Positions 1 to 9,093 of a stretch of 64,000 nt of DNA are shown piece by piece. The translations under genes and the position numbers were made by a program. This stretch comes from JBOGXA01 sp050694175. GTDB taxonomy: Bacteria; Actinomycetota; CADDZG01; WHSQ01. The stretch is taken from contig JBOGXA010000001.1 in the NCBI GenBank assembly GCA_050694175.1, forward strand, positions 199,986-263,985, read 5' to 3'. A model generated the notes under the pieces. The model was not told the origin of the DNA. It worked only from the letters and a program-made list of their open reading frames with translations, and searched no databases. The number at the start of each line of letters is the position of its first letter. The first letter of the stretch is position 1.

Positions 1-1029
1 GGGGGCCGGGTCCATCCCAACGATCACGTCAACATGGCCCAATCGTCCAACGACACGAACCCGACCGCGGTGAGGCTCGGCGCGCTGCGGCTCCTTCCCA
101 GCCTGCTCGAGGCCCTCGAAGGCCTGCGCGACGAACTGCGCGCAAAGGCGGACGAGTTCGACGGCATCGTAAAGGTGGCGCGCACGCACCTCCAGGACGC
201 GGTTCCAATTCGGCTGGGCCAGGAGTTCTCCGGCTACGCGGCGGCGATTGAAGTCGCGATCGATCGGATCCGCGACGCAGGGACGGCGGTCGAGGAACTC
301 AACATCGGTGCGACCGCGGCCGGGACGGGCATCAACGCCGAACCCGAGTACATCGACGGGATTATCAGGCACCTCCGTTCGCTGACGGGCTTCGACGTGA
401 GGCGCGGGGACAACTTCTTTCGGTTGACGCAGTCCGGTGCCGACATGGCGCATCTGTCGAGTGCGGTGCGCAACGCGGCCGTCGAGATCGCGCGCATCGC
501 GTCGGACTTTCGGTTGCTCGGCTCCGGCCCCCGCGCGGCGATCGCCGAGATCATCCTTCCATCGGTGCAACCCGGGTCATCGATCATGCCGGGAAAAGTC
601 AACCCGTCGATGGCCGAGATGATGAACATGGTGTGCTTCCAGGTCATCGGGGGCGACGAGGTGACGTCGTTGTCGGCCCTGTCCGGTCAGCTCGATCTGA
701 ACGTTTTCTGGCCTCTCATCGGCTTCAACCTCCTGTTCGGAATGACGATTCTTCGCAACGGCGTCGTCGCTTTCACGGAGCGGTGCGTGGCGGGGGTGGT
801 GGCCGACGAGCAGCGCTGCAAGGAGCTCGTTGAGCAGTCGTTGATGCTCTGCACGGCTCTGACCGACTACATCGGTTACGAGGATGCAGCGAAGCTCGCC
901 AAGAAGGCCTACGAGGAACGCAAGACGATCCGCGAGGTGGTGCTCGAGCAGGGGCTGATGGAGCCGGAACGACTCGACAAGGTGTTGGACGCGATGCCGA
1001 TGACTGAGCCCGGAGTGCCCGGTCGGTAA
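1..1029 (+). CDS. Fumarase/aspartase-superfamily lyase, C-terminal part (N-terminus outside window)
   Basis: The open frame runs from the first base, so the true start lies upstream. The visible 342 residues carry the class II fumarase/aspartase hallmarks: an HPNDHVNMAQSSND-type substrate-binding segment near the beginning, the HLQDAVPIRLGQEF region, and the superfamily signature GSSIMPGKVNP with its mobile catalytic loop. Members are homotetramers that add or remove water or ammonia across fumarate. The C-terminal stretch (SLMLCTALTDYIGYEDAAKLAKKA) looks more like FumC, while the N-terminal MAQSSNDTNPT and the IREVVLEQGL segment resemble aspartate ammonia-lyase. I therefore do not choose between fumarate hydratase and aspartase. 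The family call is firm. The next gene on the same strand begins about 80 nt later and is functionally unrelated. Confidence 0.93.
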   Translation, partial: GGRVHPNDHVNMAQSSNDTNPTAVRLGALRLLPSLLEALEGLRDELRAKADEFDGIVKVARTHLQDAVPIRLGQEFSGYAAAIEVAIDRIRDAGTAVEELNIGATAAGTGINAEPEYIDGIIRHLRSLTGFDVRRGDNFFRLTQSGADMAHLSSAVRNAAVEIARIASDFRLLGSGPRAAIAEIILPSVQPGSSIMPGKVNPSMAEMMNMVCFQVIGGDEVTSLSALSGQLDLNVFWPLIGFNLLFGMTILRNGVVAFTERCVAGVVADEQRCKELVEQSLMLCTALTDYIGYEDAAKLAKKAYEERKTIREVVLEQGLMEPERLDKVLDAMPMTEPGVPGR

Positions 1030-1110
1030 GGCAGGCCTGAAGAACTTGTAGTGATTTCGTGAAGGGTGGGCGCGTTTGCGCGCGCTCCCCTGGATAATCG
1101 TGAGCTGACA

Positions 1111-2577
1111 ATGCGCAATCCGTTCAAGAAACGAGAGCCGTTAGCGGCCGACAGGTATTCGGGAATGATCCGAAGCGTGGCGACGCGCGATCACCGGCGC
1201 GTGCGGTGGCTTCGGCGCAAATGGGTGTGGGGTCTGCTGGCCGTGGTCGTCATCGTCGGTGGCATCGCCGGGTACGGCCTCTGGTACTACTACTCATTGC
1301 AAGGCGACATCCAGGAACCGATCGACGAGGTCGATCCGGTCGAGAACGACGAGGATCCCCTCAACGTCCTCCTGATCGGCTCGGATTCGCGTGCGGGCCT
1401 CTCCGAAAAGGAGAAAGAAGAACTCAGGGCCGGAGACGTCGACCCGGTCACCGGAGAGCCGATCGTGGGCGAGCGCGCCGACACCCTGATAGTGGCGCAC
1501 GTCGATCCCGAGACCAACAAGATCACGATGGTGCAGTTCCCACGGGATCTCTACGTCCGGCTCGCCGACGGAACGAGGAACAAGATCAACAACGCGTTGA
1601 CCGAGAGCAAAGGTTTCCTGGTCGAAAGCGTGGAGGAGCTGACCGGAGTCGACGTGAACATGTACGCACAGGTGAACATCGCGGGGTTCAAGAGCCTCGT
1701 TGATGCCATCGACGGCGTCGAGGTATGCGTTCCCGAGCCGGTTCCCTTCGACCCGGGAACGGGCATCGAGATCAATGATGACGAGGTCGGGATGGTCGAG
1801 TTCGACGGCGAGCGCGCGGTGCGCTTCGTCCGTTCTCGCAAGGCGTTCGGAGAGGGGGATTTCGCCCGCATTCAGAACCAGCAGAAGTTCCTGTCGGCGG
1901 CAATCGACAAGATCACTTCTCCGGCGACGTTTCTGAGCTTTGGAAAGCTTCTTGCGATCAAGGACGCGGTGGGTAAGAACCTACGCGTCGACAGCAACAC
2001 GGGTCTGCGTGAGTTGTACGACATCATGAAGAGGTTTCGATCGTTCAATCCCAGGAACTATGAGGCCTACACCGCTCCCAACCTCGGCGTGGCGGAGAGA
2101 GAGGATGCGGGGTCGGTCGTGTTGCCCGATACCCCGGCGCTCGACGCGATGTTCGAGGCAATCGAACGCAATGAGTCACCGGCCAGGATGAACAACGTGC
2201 CCAACGTGAACCCATCGGATGTGACGGTCGGCGTCTACAACGGTGTGAACCACAACAAGATCGTCGCAGGCCCGTCGGCGAAGGAATTGGTGGTCGCGAC
2301 GACGCTGGACGGGAACACGATCGATGTCGTCGAGGAGAAGAACGCCGGACGCGACGACTATCGAAAGTCGATCATCCGCTACGAGCGCGACAGCGCCGAC
2401 AAGGCCAAGCTGATAAAGGCCGCGCTTCCTGGGGCCAGGCTGGTCCGAAAGGACACCAAACTCGGCATCGATGTCGAGGTGATCGTCGGAGATGATTTCC
2501 ACGTGCAGCGGGTGATACGCATCAAGCCGATAGAGCTCCCTGTTCCCGGCGACCTTCCGGAGGCGTGTCGCAACTAG
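1111..2577 (+). CDS. LytR-CpsA-Psr (LCP) family cell-wall glycopolymer ligase with LytR_C domain
   Basis: LCP enzymes transfer lipid-linked glycopolymers onto peptidoglycan on the outer face of the membrane. The protein has a basic cytoplasmic tail, one membrane span (about residues 37-60, WGLLAVVVIVGGIAGYGLWY), then the LCP core: NVLLIGSDSR, RADTLIVAHVD, the arginine-bearing FPRDLYV, KINNAL, and the late RFVRSRK and DFARIQNQQKFL motifs. A second domain near the C-terminus (VTVGVYNGVNHNKIVAGPSA onward) matches LytR_C. An in-frame GTG lies 45 nt upstream (1066). I prefer the ATG because a GATAAT hexamer (1093-1098) ends 12 nt before it and would place transcription start after the GTG. It opens a region rich in surface glycan genes, which fits an attachment role. 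Confidence 0.92.
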   Translation: MRNPFKKREPLAADRYSGMIRSVATRDHRRVRWLRRKWVWGLLAVVVIVGGIAGYGLWYYYSLQGDIQEPIDEVDPVENDEDPLNVLLIGSDSRAGLSEKEKEELRAGDVDPVTGEPIVGERADTLIVAHVDPETNKITMVQFPRDLYVRLADGTRNKINNALTESKGFLVESVEELTGVDVNMYAQVNIAGFKSLVDAIDGVEVCVPEPVPFDPGTGIEINDDEVGMVEFDGERAVRFVRSRKAFGEGDFARIQNQQKFLSAAIDKITSPATFLSFGKLLAIKDAVGKNLRVDSNTGLRELYDIMKRFRSFNPRNYEAYTAPNLGVAEREDAGSVVLPDTPALDAMFEAIERNESPARMNNVPNVNPSDVTVGVYNGVNHNKIVAGPSAKELVVATTLDGNTIDVVEEKNAGRDDYRKSIIRYERDSADKAKLIKAALPGARLVRKDTKLGIDVEVIVGDDFHVQRVIRIKPIELPVPGDLPEACRN

Positions 2578-2793
2578 CCGATTTCGTCACTGCCGGTCGC
2601 GGAGGGGTGGCACAATCCGGGCGTATGGTGGCCGCTCGGCAAGAAAGTCACGTCAGCCTGCGCCCAAACGTTCATCGGAGTGAGCTGCACGCGGCGCTCG
2701 GCGGAACCGCGAGCGGCAGCGGGAACCGAGGTACGTGGAAATGGACCGCAAGCTCGTCGTCCAAGTCTGCAGGGTTGTCGCTGCGATGATGAG

Positions 2794-3966
2794 GTGGTGG
2801 CTCTGAACGTTCTGATCCTGCACTCACGCTACCTGTCATGGATCGCGTCGGGGGAGAACCGCGTTGTTGAAGACGAGGCCCGCCTACTCAAGGAGGCGGG
2901 ACATGAGGTCGTGGTGTGGGACCCGCCGTTTGCCCCCGACATGCCGGGTCGCACTCGTCGCGGCGTTGAGGCCATATGGTCGATCGAGGCGGCGAGGCAG
3001 GTTCGCGCTCTAATACGCAAGCACAAACCCGACGTCGTCCACGCCCACAACATCTTTCCGACTCTGTCTCCGGCCTCTTTGCGTGTTGCCGCGCAGGAGA
3101 ACGTAGCCGTCGTGATGACCCTGCACAACTACCGGCTTATGTGTCTGCCTGGAACCCTGCTGCGGCGAGGAAAGATCTGCGAGCTGTGCGTCGGGAAGTC
3201 ACCCTGGAACGGAGTCAGGTATCGGTGCCTGCGCGGGTCGTTGCCGGGCAGCATCGCCCTGGCTTCCTCGCTCGTTTTGCATCGTCGCATCCAGAGCTTC
3301 GACGACGTCACCCTTTATCTTGCGATCAGCGAGTTCCTTGCCTCGAAGCATGTCGAAGCGGGGCTCGAGGCCGAGCGCATCAGGGTCAAGCACCATTTCT
3401 CGTGGGGGAGTCCTCAAAGAAGTAGAACCGGTGATTATTTCTTGTTCATCGGTCGCCTGTCCTCGGAGAAAGGCGTCGCGACGCTGTTGGAGGCCTGGCC
3501 CGGCATCGACGCCAGTCTCCTCGTGGTAGGGGATGGACCTGAGGCGGATCGCCTGAAGAGTTCGGCACCGGAAGGCGTCCACTTCGCAGGTGCGGTGTCC
3601 CCGCATGAGGTTTCCGGCGTGCTGACGGGCGCTCGGGCGTTGCTCGTCCCTTCGCAATGGTACGAACCGGCCACCAAGGTCGTGCTCGAGGCCTACGCCA
3701 CCGGGGTGCCGGTGCTGGCATCTCGCATTGGAGGCCTAACGGAGATGGTCGACGAGGATGTCTCCGGGAACCTCATCGACCCCGACGATCCGAGGGCGTG
3801 GGCGGCCGCGGTCCGCTCGCTCCAGGACGACATCACCAGCGAACGTCTCGGAGAGGGCGCTCGCCGCTTGTGGCAGGAGCGCTATACCCCTGAAGTTGGC
3901 CTCAAGCAGCTCGAGGCGTGCTACGAGGAAGCGGTTCAGCTCAGTCGCGCCGGCAGGAACCAGTAG
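2794..3966 (+). CDS. GT4-family glycosyltransferase
   Basis: Retaining GT-B glycosyltransferase. The N-terminal domain begins NVLILHSRYLSWIASGENRVVEDEA, with an acceptor-side DVVHAHN motif. The C-terminal domain has the nucleotide-sugar region FLFIGRLSSEKGVATLLEAW and the E-x7-E pair in EPATKVVLEAYATGVPVLAS. A cysteine pair around residue 130 (KICELCVGKSP) is typical of one actinobacterial and cyanobacterial GT4 subgroup. The frame is open further upstream to 2680, but that stretch is arginine-rich and unlike the family, so the GTG at 2794 (or 2797) is taken as the start. The next glycosyltransferase begins 14 nt after the stop, so the two are probably co-transcribed. Donor and acceptor cannot be told from sequence. 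Confidence 0.88.
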   Translation: MVALNVLILHSRYLSWIASGENRVVEDEARLLKEAGHEVVVWDPPFAPDMPGRTRRGVEAIWSIEAARQVRALIRKHKPDVVHAHNIFPTLSPASLRVAAQENVAVVMTLHNYRLMCLPGTLLRRGKICELCVGKSPWNGVRYRCLRGSLPGSIALASSLVLHRRIQSFDDVTLYLAISEFLASKHVEAGLEAERIRVKHHFSWGSPQRSRTGDYFLFIGRLSSEKGVATLLEAWPGIDASLLVVGDGPEADRLKSSAPEGVHFAGAVSPHEVSGVLTGARALLVPSQWYEPATKVVLEAYATGVPVLASRIGGLTEMVDEDVSGNLIDPDDPRAWAAAVRSLQDDITSERLGEGARRLWQERYTPEVGLKQLEACYEEAVQLSRAGRNQ

Positions 3967-3980
3967 GTGGCGTGTAGGCG

Positions 3981-5123
3981 TTGCTCGAACCTCACGTAAT
4001 CCTGTTAACGACACACGCCGAGCGGATCGGGGGAGTCGAGCGGGCTACTCGCACCCTCATAAGAGCTCTCGTTGAACTCTTAGGTAGGGAGCGGGTCGGG
4101 CTTCTCTCCGTTTGGGCCCAGACTGAAAGCCAGCCGTGTTCAGTGCTGTACGGGGGACGGGGAAGGAACGGGCGGCGAGTCGGGGTCCTGGCGCGGGCTT
4201 TGTTTGCGGCTCACACCCTTCGGAGCGCGTGGCGGTGGCGAGAAGACGGGGTCGTACTCGCGTGCCATCCGCACCTGGCCCCCGTGGCGTTGCTGGCTCG
4301 ATGGCTCTTTCACACGCCTTGTGTTGTCTGGTGTCACGGAGAGGAGGTGTGGGGCACCCTCAGGCCCGCCGTGAGGACGGCGATCCGACGGGCGGACATC
4401 GTTCTCGCCCCAAGTGCCTTTACGGCAAGGAGGGTGGAGTTCACGTCAGGACTGCGTCACGGGTCGGTTCGCGTACTTCCCCACTGCTTGCCACCCGAGT
4501 TGGGTCGGCTCGCGGACCTTCCCCGCGCGAGGTCGTCAACCAATGTCCTCACAGTCGCCCGGCTGGCAAGAGAGCACCGGTACAAGGGAGTTGACAGGCT
4601 GATTCTGGCGTGGCCGCGAGTGCTTGAGGAGGTGGCCGCAGCTCGACTCCTTATCGTGGGCGACGGGCCCGACAGGCCCAGGCTAGAGGACCTTGCCCGT
4701 GATACCGGCGTCGCACACGCGCTCACGTTCACGGGAGCGGCACGCGACGCTGACCTCGAGAGCTACTACTCCACGAGCTCAATATTCGCGCTCCCATCCC
4801 GCACCTCGTTCGATCCACCTCAGGGCGAGGGTTTCGGTCTTGTTTACGTTGAGGCTGGAGCTGCAGGCTTGGGCATCGTGGCCGAGCGAGCCGGCGCGAT
4901 CCCCGAGGTCGTCACAGACGGAGAAACCGGGGTCCTCGTAGACCCGTCTCGTCCGGAGGAACTGCCGACGGCCATAATCCGCTTGCTGAAAGACCCGGTG
5001 CTTGTCCGCCGCCTTGGTAGGAACGCCAGACACCGGTCGTTGACAGCTTTCTCCTACGATCGCTTCCGGTCAGACATCGAGAGTCTCCTCCGCGATCTCA
5101 TCCAGTTACGCCGAAAGGGATAG
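3981..5123 (+). CDS. GT4-family glycosyltransferase
   Basis: GT-B retaining glycosyltransferase of about 380 residues. The start is taken at TTG, the first usable codon after the preceding glycosyltransferase stop. The N-terminus (VILLTTHAERIGGVERATRTL) has the glycine-rich IGGVER loop. Further on are the ACHPHLAP and VVWCHGEEVWG segments, a LIVGDGPDRPRLEDLA donor-site motif and the E-x7-E pair in GEGFGLVYVEAGAAG. It forms a two-gene unit with the upstream GT4. Convergent to it lies a sulfotransferase-like gene, which suggests the glycan made here may be sulfated. The sugar specificity is unknown. Confidence 0.88.
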   Translation: MLEPHVILLTTHAERIGGVERATRTLIRALVELLGRERVGLLSVWAQTESQPCSVLYGGRGRNGRRVGVLARALFAAHTLRSAWRWREDGVVLACHPHLAPVALLARWLFHTPCVVWCHGEEVWGTLRPAVRTAIRRADIVLAPSAFTARRVEFTSGLRHGSVRVLPHCLPPELGRLADLPRARSSTNVLTVARLAREHRYKGVDRLILAWPRVLEEVAAARLLIVGDGPDRPRLEDLARDTGVAHALTFTGAARDADLESYYSTSSIFALPSRTSFDPPQGEGFGLVYVEAGAAGLGIVAERAGAIPEVVTDGETGVLVDPSRPEELPTAIIRLLKDPVLVRRLGRNARHRSLTAFSYDRFRSDIESLLRDLIQLRRKG

Positions 5124-5148
5124 CGATTTCGGGGCGCCACTATGAACG

Positions 5149-5907
5149 CTACTGGAACGAGCTGTACAGGGCATAGGCGCGCTCGCGAAGACCGCTCAAT
5201 CTCGAGGAAAGGAAATCGTTTTGTTGCTGACGCTTGAGCTGCATGCGCTCACTTGAGGGGATGGTCAATTTTCGGATATCAGTTCCTTCGCCCCGACGGC
5301 GATGATTGGCTTCGATCTCCGCGAAGCACTCACGGACGTTCTCTGGTGTGTGCTCAAACACCCCAAAGGTTGTTCCGAAGCGATCATTGACGCCACGGAC
5401 AACGGATCCGAAGTTGGTCGTCACCTGATTGAAATCAGCGCATACGAAGTGGTTGCGCAGCTCCAAGATCGGCCTATAGAAGCGTATGTAGTTCCTTAAT
5501 GCCAGATCCAAAGAGATGGCGGGCTCCCTGACAACGAGCGAAAGGACTACTTCTCGGGGATCTCTGATGAGAACCAGTACGGGAATCTTCATGTGTACGC
5601 CACCAATGACCTGGGCGGAAACGTGACGGTGATGGGCGATGTGTACAAACCGGTCCTGAGCCATGCGAAAGGCTGCCACTGCGAACGTGTTCGCGCTCCT
5701 GGGGAACCCTTCGATGACGATCTCAACCCCTCGTCCAACGGGTGGGGGGGCTGCATCTAAATTTGGGCGCATCCCGTTTAGCTCGGTGCCCCGGATGTCC
5801 CAGCGGTGCTTCACCCGAGCAAGCGGCAGGTAGATAGTCGGATGAGGGCCAATGACCCCCGAAACGCGCAGGCTGACCGACTTGATGCTGTTAGTAACCA
5901 AGCCCAC
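5149..5907 (-). CDS. Sulfotransferase-family protein (PAPS-dependent type)
   Basis: The 252-residue product carries both landmarks of the sulfotransferase fold. A P-loop-like 5'-phosphosulfate-binding segment lies at residues 66-77 (EGFPRSANTF) and a 3'-phosphate-binding segment at about 111-124 (LVLIRDPREVVLSL). Such enzymes move sulfate from PAPS to a hydroxyl or amino group, often on a sugar. The rest is poorly conserved, so the acceptor is unknown. The start is a GTG. Its stop lies only 25 nt from the stop of the convergent GT4. A 15-bp palindrome about 110 nt upstream of the start may be regulatory. Local base composition is less GC-rich than in flanking genes, which may hint at transfer. 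Confidence 0.78.
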   Translation of the reverse strand: MGLVTNSIKSVSLRVSGVIGPHPTIYLPLARVKHRWDIRGTELNGMRPNLDAAPPPVGRGVEIVIEGFPRSANTFAVAAFRMAQDRFVHIAHHRHVSAQVIGGVHMKIPVLVLIRDPREVVLSLVVREPAISLDLALRNYIRFYRPILELRNHFVCADFNQVTTNFGSVVRGVNDRFGTTFGVFEHTPENVRECFAEIEANHRRRGEGTDIRKLTIPSSERMQLKRQQQNDFLSSRLSGLRERAYALYSSFQ

Positions 5908-6015
5908 GTTCAGGTTCCCGTGCGTCGAGCCAGTGAATGTCCGCCGCTGAATGGCTCTGGAACCTTCAGGTACAAAGGAAGCATGTAGCAGCCGAAGCCT
6001 TTCAAGACCATCACA

Positions 6016-6030
6016 CGAGGATAATCCTCG
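6016..6030. repeat. 15-bp near-perfect palindrome upstream of the sulfotransferase gene
   Basis: Seven-base arms CGAGGAT and ATCCTCG are separated by a single A. It lies in the 166-bp gap between two minus-strand genes, the GT4 ending at 6074 and the sulfotransferase starting at 5907. It could be an operator or a short terminator stem. No T-run follows on either strand. Confidence 0.4.
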
Positions 6031-6073
6031 AATGGGAGCGGCTAATGACCTGGGGATCGCTTATAGGTATGGC

Positions 6074-7168
6074 CTAGCGACCTGACGCGGACATAGCGGA
6101 GTGGTAGGCGTCCAGTGTGCGAGCCGCGGTTTGCTCCCACGTAAACGAGGCGCTGCGTGTGCGCCCTCGGGCGACGAGTTGCTCTCGTAGTGATCCATCG
6201 AGCGCGAGCGCGCGCAACCCCTCGGCGATGGACTCGACGGAGCGTCGGTCGACGATCAGGGCAGCATCACCGAGGATCTCGGAAGCTACCGGGTAGTCAC
6301 CTGCGAGGACAGGGGTCTCCGCCGCCATGGCCTCGAGCGGTGGGAGGCCGAAACCCTCATAGAGCGAGGGGAAGCAGAAGACCTCGGCCGCCGCCAGCAA
6401 CCCGGGGAGAAGGGTGTGGTCGATCCACCCGGTGCACACCACCCCGGGGGCTGGGGGAAGTTTCGATCCCCATCCCGGCGGGCCGACGAGCGCAAGCTGC
6501 CAGCCGTCGAGGTCATCTCGGGCGGCGTCCCAAGCCGCGACGAGAGCGTGGAGGTTCTTGCGCGGCTGGAGCGTCCCAAGGGCCATGGCGAAGGGACGTC
6601 TGATTCCGAGGTTCGCCAGGGCGAGGTCGTTCAGCGGCGCGGGTGCCCGGAACTCGGGACCGATTCCCTCCGGGGTTACGAAGAGCCGGCTCTCCGACAC
6701 TCCGTAGGCAGCGGCGATCTCCTCGCTCACTGAAACGCTCGGGCAGATAACTGCCCGAGCCCGCCGGACGGACCATTCGACCATCCTGGCGACCCGGCGA
6801 TCGGGGGCGAAACCGTCGGGGCGAACGAACGAGAGGTCGTGGATCGTCACTACGCCCGGCGCGACGCGGGTTGCGGGAAGCACAAAGTTAGTTCCGTGAA
6901 CAAGATCTACATCGCCGACGAGGGCCTCGATGGGGGGCTTGTCCATGAGCCACCAGGCGAGGTGGACAGCTCGGGCAGGGAGCCGCCAGTGCATCGCATC
7001 CCCGGTGCGAGGAGCTCTCAGGGCGATCCTGTAGGGCTTAAGGACCACCCCCAAGTCCCTCAGTCTTGGTCCCAGCTCCACGGTGTAACGAGTGACGCCC
7101 GTCGGCTGCTGAAGTGGCAACCCGACGTCGAAGGCCACTCTCACGGGTGGACCGCCTGAGGTCCTCAC
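6074..7168 (-). CDS. GT4-family glycosyltransferase
   Basis: GT-B glycosyltransferase with the order RVAFDVGLPLQQPTGVTRYT (acceptor domain), VDLVHGTNFVLP, VVTIHDLSF, then FAMALGTLQPRKNL (donor domain) and the E-x7-E pair in YEGFGLPPLEAMAAETPVLAG. This pattern is common in mannosyl- and rhamnosyltransferases of surface polysaccharides. The GTG start overlaps the TGA stop of murJ (GTGA), so the two are translationally coupled. A second GTG eight codons in, at VRVAF, is a possible alternative start. Coupling to a MurJ-like flippase suggests a lipid-linked oligosaccharide product. Confidence 0.9.
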   Translation of the reverse strand: MRTSGGPPVRVAFDVGLPLQQPTGVTRYTVELGPRLRDLGVVLKPYRIALRAPRTGDAMHWRLPARAVHLAWWLMDKPPIEALVGDVDLVHGTNFVLPATRVAPGVVTIHDLSFVRPDGFAPDRRVARMVEWSVRRARAVICPSVSVSEEIAAAYGVSESRLFVTPEGIGPEFRAPAPLNDLALANLGIRRPFAMALGTLQPRKNLHALVAAWDAARDDLDGWQLALVGPPGWGSKLPPAPGVVCTGWIDHTLLPGLLAAAEVFCFPSLYEGFGLPPLEAMAAETPVLAGDYPVASEILGDAALIVDRRSVESIAEGLRALALDGSLREQLVARGRTRSASFTWEQTAARTLDAYHSAMSASGR

Positions 7169-8850
7169 TCGAGCGGCGGGCCGTCGGGTCCCCCACGAGC
7201 CCGCGCCAGTCTGGTCCCGAACAGCCGGCGGATGTACTGAAGCTCCTCAACGTGCAGGGCGTGGGCGAGAGCGAGGTAGGCCACGACCCCCGAAGTGACG
7301 GACGAGGCCAAATTGAGAACTTGCCCAGGCGTCCCGGCGCCGGATAGGACCTCATCGAGGCCTCGATGGATCACCCACACGACCGCGGCCATTGAAACCG
7401 TCGCGAACAGAACGCGGAGCGCGCTCTGACGAATTCTCGCGGCGTCGATCCCACCGATCTTCGCTCCCAGGGCTCGGCCGCCGACGACGATCCCAACGCT
7501 GTGCACGAGCGTTTGCCCCAGTGCGATCCCGGCCACACCCATCCATTCAAACAACGGGAAGTTGATCGCCGCGTGCAGGGCTGTCACCACGGAGACGATC
7601 AGGAACGGTGACTTGGTGTCCTGCATCGAGTAAAAGGCGCGGATCAGGAAAGTGAAGACGGCACCTTGAGGCAGCCCGAGGGCCATGAGAGCGAGAACCT
7701 CCCACACGAGATCGATCGATTGTGCCGTCATGACCCCGTTCTCGAGCAACACTTCGATCATCGGTCGGCCGATGACGAGATACCCCGCCGCCGCTGGTAG
7801 AACGAGGAAGACGGTCGCTCTGATTCCAAGCGAGAAACGATCTCTGAACTCGTCCCATCGAGCATGCACAGCGTGGCTGCTCATGTCCGGCAGCAGCGCG
7901 GTGGTGACCGACAGAACGAATAGGCTGATCGGCAGCAGATAGAACGTGTACGCCGCGATGTATGCGGAGTATCCGCCCTGCTGTCCGTTCGCCAGCCATT
8001 GGATGAAGAGGTAGCCGAGCTGCGTCACGAGCATGTACGCCATCACGAACATCGACAGCCGGGCGACTTTTCTGATTGAGGGGTCGCGAAGAGAGATTGT
8101 CAGCCGGTAGCGGCCCAGCCCTCTAAGAAACGGCAGTTGCGCGACGGCCATCAGTGCAACGCCGAGCGTCGTCCCGAGTCCGATGATCGAAAGCTGACCT
8201 GAGGACGCATCGAGGCCGACCTCGCCGTATGCGCGGTGGAAGCCGATGAACACAATGATCACGGCAATGTTTCCGAGTACCGGGGTGTACATGGGTGCGC
8301 CGAATCTCTTGTGGGCGTTCAAGAGTCCGGTGACCATCGCGCTCAGTCCGTAGAAGACGATCTGGGGGATGAGCAACCGCATCAGGAAGGTGAGGGCCTC
8401 CTGCTGCGCCTGCCCTTCCTGGCCCTCGAGTCGAGCCGCGTAAAACTCCGCTATCCAAGGGGCCGCCAGGATGCCGAGGATTGTTACTCCGGTCAGAACA
8501 ATCAGGACAACATTGATGAGAGCGCTTGCCGTCTCCCATGCTTTGTCGCGGCCTTCCTTTTCCAGTAGCTCGACGAAAACCGGGACGAACACTGCGGCGA
8601 GGATTCCGCCGAGGATGAGGTAATAGAGGAGGTTCGGCACCATGTTGGCGAGGTTGTAAGAATCGGCCAATCGCCCCTCGGCGACTCCCAGGGCGGCCGT
8701 GATCGCGATCAACCTCAGGAGGCCTGTGACTCGGGAAAGGATCGTCCCGATGGACATGACCGCCGACGCGCGCACCAGGGACTTGGGAGACGCGCCCTCG
8801 GATCCCTGAGGGCTCCCGACGGGGGGCGCGGTCATTTCAGGCCGATCCAC
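7165..8850 (-). CDS. murJ: MurJ/MviN-family lipid flippase
   Basis: Polytopic membrane protein of the MOP exporter superfamily, which flips lipid II or related lipid-linked glycans. The core begins SAVMSIGTILSRVTGLLRLI, followed by NLLYYLILGGILAAVFVPVF, the typical TM1-TM2 arrangement of MurJ, and about 14 hydrophobic spans follow. The frame is open to an ATG at 8907, but the extra residues are a basic, low-complexity tail. An AAGGAG motif just before the GTG at 8850 argues for that start. The coding end overlaps the start of a GT4. MurJ may be the essential lipid II flippase or a paralogue dedicated to the glycan made by the neighbouring transferases; the sequence alone does not decide this. 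Confidence 0.9.
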   Translation of the reverse strand: MDRPEMTAPPVGSPQGSEGASPKSLVRASAVMSIGTILSRVTGLLRLIAITAALGVAEGRLADSYNLANMVPNLLYYLILGGILAAVFVPVFVELLEKEGRDKAWETASALINVVLIVLTGVTILGILAAPWIAEFYAARLEGQEGQAQQEALTFLMRLLIPQIVFYGLSAMVTGLLNAHKRFGAPMYTPVLGNIAVIIVFIGFHRAYGEVGLDASSGQLSIIGLGTTLGVALMAVAQLPFLRGLGRYRLTISLRDPSIRKVARLSMFVMAYMLVTQLGYLFIQWLANGQQGGYSAYIAAYTFYLLPISLFVLSVTTALLPDMSSHAVHARWDEFRDRFSLGIRATVFLVLPAAAGYLVIGRPMIEVLLENGVMTAQSIDLVWEVLALMALGLPQGAVFTFLIRAFYSMQDTKSPFLIVSVVTALHAAINFPLFEWMGVAGIALGQTLVHSVGIVVGGRALGAKIGGIDAARIRQSALRVLFATVSMAAVVWVIHRGLDEVLSGAGTPGQVLNLASSVTSGVVAYLALAHALHVEELQYIRRLFGTRLARARGGPDGPPLE

Positions 8851-9093
8851 CACCACTCCTTGCGGATCGGAGTTGGTGCGTGAGCGGGCCCTTCGTATAC
8901 GTCTCATCCGCGACCGCGCGCGATCGCGCCGGGGTTCTCGCGCTCATGCGGTGCAACGATAGTCGCCGCCGGCGCCGGCTAGTCTGTCTCTCTTCCTGCT
9001 GCGGAGACATAGGTGTGTTGCGAGGATCGCAGCTCCCTTGACTACCGGAGCTCACACATGGCTGCCCGTGTGGGCACGGGGCAGATCGAAGGG